Origin: Methylophilus sp. Leaf416
GTDB taxonomy: Bacteria; Pseudomonadota; Gammaproteobacteria; Burkholderiales; Methylophilaceae
DNA: 64,000 bases
Direction: 5' to 3'
NCBI RefSeq assembly: GCF_001424665.1
Contig: NZ_LMQS01000002.1
Span: forward strand, 372,001 to 436,000
Below the pieces are notes generated by a model, which ran no database searches, had not been told where the DNA came from, and saw only the letters and a program-made list of their open reading frames with translations. The position numbers were made by a program, and so were the translations under genes. Below, piece by piece: positions 60,057 to 64,000 of this stretch (position 1 is its first letter; the number at the start of each line of letters is the position of its first letter).

Positions 60057-60087
60057 TATCGGAAAACTTCTCTAAACTGTGTAGGAA
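60057..60087 (-). promoter_or_regulatory. Recurrent stress-promoter motif, site 15 (Pal paralog B)
   Basis: Minus strand: TTCCTAC, 7 nt, AGAG (variant of TCAG), 7 nt, CCGATA. Confidence 0.5.
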
Positions 60088-60216
60088 TTTGCCTGCTTGG
60101 TAAAAGTTTGATGAATGCCAAAGAATAATCAATTACAAATACTTTCAGGAAGTCGGCTATCAACCAGAACACGTAATGATAAAAACTGCCCGGATCATCA
60201 CTTGATTGATGGACGT

Positions 60217-60243
60217 AAAAAAGCCCAGTGTTACTGGGCTTTT
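60217..60243 (-). terminator. Intrinsic terminator of the cold-shock gene
   Basis: AAAAGCCCAGT / ACTGGGCTTTT with a 3-nt loop, T runs on both strands, about 37 bp past the stop. Confidence 0.9.
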
Positions 60244-60279
60244 AATTAAGCAATGCATCACTGCTTATATGCTGGAAGA

Positions 60280-60486
60280 TTATTCCGGCTTGATATTCGC
60301 TGCTTGCTCGCCTTTAGCGCCAACCACGATATCAAATGATACACGTTGACCTTCATTGAGGCTTCTAAAGCCGCCATCTGAAGAAATAGCTGAGAAGTGT
60401 GCAAACAAATCTGCACCACCATTATCTGGAGTGATAAAACCAAAACCTTTAGCGTCGTTAAACCATTTTACATTGCCTATAGCCAT
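60280..60486 (-). CDS. Cold-shock protein (CspA family)
   Basis: 68-aa single cold-shock domain: RNP1-type KGFGFITP and RNP2-type DLFAHFSAI motifs. RNA chaperone that melts structured mRNAs in the cold and in other stress. ATG 60486 has ribosome site AAAGGAATT; the frame extends to 60615, but CspA proteins start at [11 protein letters not shown] long 5' leader is typical for csp mRNAs and the 60487-60650 stretch may be it. Confidence 0.95.
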   Translation of the reverse strand: MAIGNVKWFNDAKGFGFITPDNGGADLFAHFSAISSDGGFRSLNEGQRVSFDIVVGAKGEQAANIKPE

Positions 60487-60953
60487 GTTAATTCCTTTGA
60501 AAATAAAAATAAGGCATTTGCCTGAAGTTAGGCGAGAAACAAGACTAGGAATGAAAAAGAAAAGAAACTTATGAAAGAAACTAAACTGATAAAAACTAAA
60601 GGACTTGCAATTCACCGCCCATCCACTATGGGCTAATGCTCCAAATATAGCAAGGTTTATTTAAGCATTTCATTCATTTGATGAGTCGCTACTTATTTAA
60701 TCGACACTTTTAATCCAGTGATAATAGCAATAAAAGAGAGGCACGGTATTCAATCACACAGGCGCAATGAGGTTCAGCTCAATATAACACTTCGAAATAC
60801 TTGGCCTTTAGAATGCCCTTAATCCTCAGTCAAATCATTAGGGACCACTAATGATTTATCTCAATATATTCATGATACTTCCTCATAAAATCCAGATATA
60901 TACAGATCTGTATATTTATTGAATAAATTATATTGAAATAATCAGAGGATGAT
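60487..60953. other. csp leader and cupin upstream region
   Basis: About 470 bp with no gene. The part next to 60487 probably is the untranslated leader of the csp mRNA (minus). The part near 60890-60950 holds AT-rich sequence that should be the cupin promoter. Confidence 0.35.
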
Positions 60954-61451
60954 ATGAAAAAAATATCCATGCTTGCTGCCACAACGTTTTTTTGTTTAAG
61001 CAACTTTGCAGGTGCCGCAGACAACATTGAGCGTATGAGTGCCACAACAATGAAGTCTTTTACTCCTGAGAATATTGAATGGAAAGATGAGCCCATTCTG
61101 CCGAAGGGAGCTAAAAGCGCTATTGTGGTTGGAGACCCAACGAAAAAAGGTGTTTTTATAGCCTGGTTAAAATTTCCTGCAAACTATCCAATTCCACCAC
61201 ACACGCATCCATTTACCGAGGTCGTCACGGTACTCAGTGGTCAGTTAGGAAATGGTATGGGGCCTAAACTCGATAAATCAAAAGGTGAGGTATTAAATGC
61301 AGGTTCTAGTTTTGTACTCCCTACAGGTCACACTCATTATGTGTGGACTACGGACAAAGAAACCATTGTTGAGTTGATTGCTACCGGCCCTTGGGATATA
61401 AAATACACAAATCCGAGTGATGACCCTAGAAAGACGGGCTCGAAGAAGTAA
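60954..61451 (+). CDS. Secreted cupin-domain protein
   Basis: 165-aa exported cupin: signal peptide (1-21, ending AGA), then a beta-barrel with metal-binding HTHPFTE (His-x-His-x4-Glu type) and GHTHYVW. ATG 60954 has AGAGGATGAT as ribosome site. Substrate unknown; many such cupins are periplasmic and of unknown activity. Confidence 0.82.
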   Translation: MKKISMLAATTFFCLSNFAGAADNIERMSATTMKSFTPENIEWKDEPILPKGAKSAIVVGDPTKKGVFIAWLKFPANYPIPPHTHPFTEVVTVLSGQLGNGMGPKLDKSKGEVLNAGSSFVLPTGHTHYVWTTDKETIVELIATGPWDIKYTNPSDDPRKTGSKK

Positions 61452-61644
61452 CCATGATCCTTAGCAGATGGGGCACTATCCAATTTGCTCCTCTGCAAGG
61501 TGAATCATTGAGTTGCATTGCCATTGACTCACCTTCCTCTTAACTTCTATACCCACTAAGCCAATATACCCGCTAATCATTGCGCCGGGATAAGCTGGCG
61601 TATCAGCCAAGCCCTGATTAATTGACCGTGGTTGAAGGCGCACG
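61452..61644. other. Intergenic region with gene debris
   Basis: No intact gene. Frames are broken; it adjoins the decayed paralog at 61645. Confidence 0.3.
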
Positions 61645-61870
61645 CTATGGTGAGAGCTTAAAGTGGCAAGTTGGTGAGTTGCTGAAAGACAGTGGCAATT
61701 CTTTTGACCGAGATTTCTGCATATTAACAATGGTAATGTGAGCACCACCTTGAGTGGCGGCAGTAATAACTCGGTGCAGATCCTCAGCAGATATATTATT
61801 TTTGTTTAAAGTAAATCCAAGGCCTGCTTTAGCGATCCTGATTAATGCTCATGGGATTGACCTTATTAAC
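61645..61870 (-). pseudogene. Decayed paralog of the 70-aa protein (18646-18858)
   Basis: A 64-codon frame on the minus strand from 61839 to TAG 61645-61647 begins RIAKAGLGFTL, identical over 11 residues to the 18646-18858 protein, and continues with a shared AED...AA...GA-IT-V pattern. The upstream part is broken: a TGA lies three codons before the conserved block, and MS(I)N aligns only in a different frame, so the N-terminus has frameshifted. The C-terminus diverges. Looks like a relic copy. Confidence 0.7.
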
Positions 61871-62525
61871 CTAAGAGAATACTTATCTCACCTGCCTACT
61901 CTCATAGGGTAGTAAAGGCTAGTGAGCCGTTTATTAGTTGCTTTAGACTAGAACCTAGACGCATCGAATAATGCTCACGATAATCTCGCTATTTCTTAAG
62001 AACTAGCGGTTAGCGCACATAGAGGCAAATGATTCCAACTTTAATACCTTTCAATTCGATAGATACTAAAATAAAAAGACCCTGACATAGGACTTGAGTT
62101 ATCTCATGGTGACAGTAACCTGCCAACCTAACAATCAAACCTGAGCATCAACGCTAATTACTCCCGCCTGAATCAATCTGAACGATCACACCAAGCCAAC
62201 ATAACGGCCAACAATTACCACCTGAATTATCGTTGTATCAGAACAATCCTGATTGCTTGGTTGTGCCTCTAAGCGAATGACTATTAGCAGGATTTTAGGC
62301 AGCGATCAGTGCACTCCCCCTCTCCGGCGGTGAGTTTACGAATGTGTTTCACAACAGAACATATAGGTGCTTTTTCCCACTGCAATAAATATCACTCCCC
62401 ACGAACAGTTAAGTTCATAATGCAAGAGAGCGCGGCTTTAAATCTCATTAAAACCAGGTGATGGAAAATTTCGTAATGTATTGAAACAAAATAAGCCTCA
62501 ATCAGGCTTTGATTCAATCTAACCC
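61871..62525. other. Long intergenic region upstream of the MocR gene
   Basis: About 650 bp with no supported gene. The segment near 62240-62320 has a repeat-like look (see rejected items). No binding sites for the MocR regulator could be assigned. Confidence 0.3.
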
Positions 62526-63953
62526 ATGAAATTATATGAAGAATTAGCAAATTCGATCGCTCAATCAATTTATGAGGGCGTGCTTAGTCGCGGGGATAAA
62601 TTACCTTCAGTACGTCAAACATGCAAAAGTAGAAATGTCAGTTCCTCAACAGTTTTTCGGGCTTACTATTTACTTGAGGCCAGAGGGCTCATTAGTGCTC
62701 ATGAGCGTTCCGGTTATTTTGTGACTGCAGGCAACACGACTGGCAGCCCATCAGCCCCTGATCCATCATTTTCTGTTAACCCTGAGTGTAAACATGTCGA
62801 TGTGAGTGAGCTCGTATTTGAAGTCCTCGAATCCATCAGAGCGCGTAATGTGGTGCCTCTCGGTTCAGCATTTCCAAGCCCTTTGTTATTTCCATGTAAT
62901 AAGTTGGCTCAAGCGATGGCATCGTCTGTCAAGACCATGGATCGTTGGCACAGTGTCGACAATCTAAGTCCGGGTGATCTTAATCTGCGCAGGCAGATTG
63001 CACTTCGATACATGATTGATGGGCTTCATATTCAAACGGATGAGATCGTTGTCACCAATGGTGCGCTTGAAGCATTGAATTTATGTTTAATGGCCGTTAC
63101 CCGGCCTGGCGACACGGTTCTGATTGAATCGCCCACATTTTACGGAGCCCTCCAGTCCATTGAGAGAATCGGTCTAAAAGCCATCGAAATTCCCAGCCAT
63201 CCAAGAGATGGTATCGATTTAGAAGCAATGGAAAAAGCTTTGCAACTACACAAACCAAAAGCTTGTTGGTTGATGACCAACTTTCAAAACCCTTCGGGAA
63301 GCTTACTATCTGACGAAAAGAAAAAGGCCTTGGTTGAATTGCTGTGCCGGTATCAAGTGCCCTTGATTGAAGATGACGTATACGGCGAGCTGTATTTTGG
63401 AAACAAGCGGCCGGCACCGGCAAAAGCTTTTGATACTGAAGGATTGGGGATGCACTGCTCTTCCTTTTCAAAATGTCTGGCGCCAGGATATCGGATTGGC
63501 TGGGTGGCCACAGGCCAATTCTCTAAAGCCATCGAACGACTTAAATTAACCACAACGCTATCTGCCTCAGTGCCAGCGCAAGTGGCGTTGGCAAAGTATC
63601 TTCAGAAAGGTGGTTATGACAAACACCTTCGTAGTTTAAGGCACTCCTTATTACTCAATCAAATCAATTTTATTAAAGCGATAGAAAGGTATTTTCCCGC
63701 TGGAACCAGGTTAACTCCACCGCAAGGAGGGTATTTTTTATGGGTGAAACTACCAGATGGTGTAAATGCATTAGCAGTACATCGGATAGCACTTACAAAC
63801 GGGATAAGCATTGCGCCAGGCCCAATCTTCTCCGCGCAAAAAAAATTCACTGATTATATTCGCCTGAACTACGGTCATATCTGGGATGCAAGTATCGAAG
63901 TTTCACTTGCTACCTTAGGTAATATTATCCGCGACCTCACTCCATCTCATTAG
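62526..63953 (+). CDS. MocR-type GntR/aminotransferase regulator
   Basis: 475-aa transcription factor: N-terminal GntR winged helix (about 1-66: LPSVRQTCKSRNVSSSTVFRAYYLLEARGLI) and a class-I aminotransferase-like domain (about 100-470) that binds PLP; the PLP lysine sits in SSFSKCLAPGYRIGW. The family senses PLP or amino-metabolite levels; the target here is unclear because no metabolic neighbour is in the window. ATG 62526 has no clear ribosome site. Confidence 0.9.
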   Translation: MKLYEELANSIAQSIYEGVLSRGDKLPSVRQTCKSRNVSSSTVFRAYYLLEARGLISAHERSGYFVTAGNTTGSPSAPDPSFSVNPECKHVDVSELVFEVLESIRARNVVPLGSAFPSPLLFPCNKLAQAMASSVKTMDRWHSVDNLSPGDLNLRRQIALRYMIDGLHIQTDEIVVTNGALEALNLCLMAVTRPGDTVLIESPTFYGALQSIERIGLKAIEIPSHPRDGIDLEAMEKALQLHKPKACWLMTNFQNPSGSLLSDEKKKALVELLCRYQVPLIEDDVYGELYFGNKRPAPAKAFDTEGLGMHCSSFSKCLAPGYRIGWVATGQFSKAIERLKLTTTLSASVPAQVALAKYLQKGGYDKHLRSLRHSLLLNQINFIKAIERYFPAGTRLTPPQGGYFLWVKLPDGVNALAVHRIALTNGISIAPGPIFSAQKKFTDYIRLNYGHIWDASIEVSLATLGNIIRDLTPSH

Positions 63954-64000
63954 CTTGCTCATTCTCTGGTGCGCTTTTTATATAGCCATCTGATTCTGTT

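Noticed and set aside
61476-61748. 90-codon minus-strand frame downstream of the cupin
   Set aside because: It overlaps the relic paralog in another frame, with no ribosome site or recognisable product.
62240-62320. Degenerate dispersed repeat (complement of GCAATCAGGATT with nearby CATTCGC)
   Set aside because: Resembles a common proteobacterial intergenic repeat but only one poor copy is in the window, so no repeat can be claimed.
1-64000. CRISPR arrays, prophage, transposons, rRNA and tRNA genes
   Set aside because: No regularly spaced repeats, integrase/transposase-like products, or tRNA/rRNA sequences were seen.

Overview
This window looks like the chromosome of an aerobic, environmental Gram-negative bacterium. 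The gene set (OmpA/Pal lipoproteins, a tripartite RND efflux pump, bacteriophytochrome with heme oxygenase, Ku/LigD repair, a Gram-negative stressosome cluster, many tiny stress-type membrane proteins) and the moderate GC content fit a betaproteobacterium, possibly Methylophilaceae. That placement is inference from gene content; no rRNA or other marker gene is present. No rRNA, tRNA, CRISPR array, transposase or prophage gene was seen.

Layout. 1-6.3 kb: the end of a DUF421 gene, two c-di-GMP proteins (CSS-EAL; EAL-CBS-GGDEF), and a PA2778/PA2779-type lipoprotein pair. 3.6-8 kb: two DUF3309 mini-proteins, twin 24-residue membrane peptides and a multi-TM protein. 8.2-11.8 kb: a ku-ligD operon for non-homologous end joining. 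12-15.4 kb: CBS, zinc alcohol dehydrogenase, DUF4142 and DUF6232 genes. 15.4-17.8 kb: a compact TIR / SLOG / ThsB-like island, a probable nucleotide-signalling immune system. 19.5-25.6 kb: an rsbR-rsbS-rsbT partner-switching operon continuing into a PP2C phosphatase and two hybrid histidine kinases. 25.6-31.2 kb: small envelope and stress proteins, a Pal-like lipoprotein, a third DUF3309 gene and a persulfide dioxygenase-like hydrolase. 31.7-37.6 kb: a sulfonate/taurine-type ABC transporter operon ending in a large PHP/DUF3604 protein, with a divergent GntR regulator. 37.6-39.4 kb: small acidic proteins. 39.5-47.2 kb: metal RND efflux pump with two-component system. 47.5-54.1 kb: AAA ATPase, Rnk/GreA-like factor, LysR, VanY-type peptidase, heme oxygenase and bacteriophytochrome. 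54.3-58.9 kb: MHYT histidine kinase, an MFS gene interrupted at a poly-A tract, cytochrome b561. 59-64 kb: a second Pal-like lipoprotein, cold-shock protein, cupin, a decayed region and a MocR-type regulator.

The strongest unifying signal is not a gene. A directional motif, TTCCTAC or TCTGAC, then exactly 7 nt, then TCAG, followed at fixed distance by a -10-like element, stands upstream of about a dozen scattered small stress genes, ku-ligD, the alcohol dehydrogenase and both OmpA/general-stress classes. It looks like the promoter of one coordinated regulon. In the three DUF3309 leaders it is followed, always 34 bp on, by a second conserved block in the mRNA leader. The same motif directly precedes a short terminator-bounded stretch without a convincing ORF, which is a candidate small RNA. 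The other candidate for a poorly described system is the TIR/SLOG/ThsB-like island.
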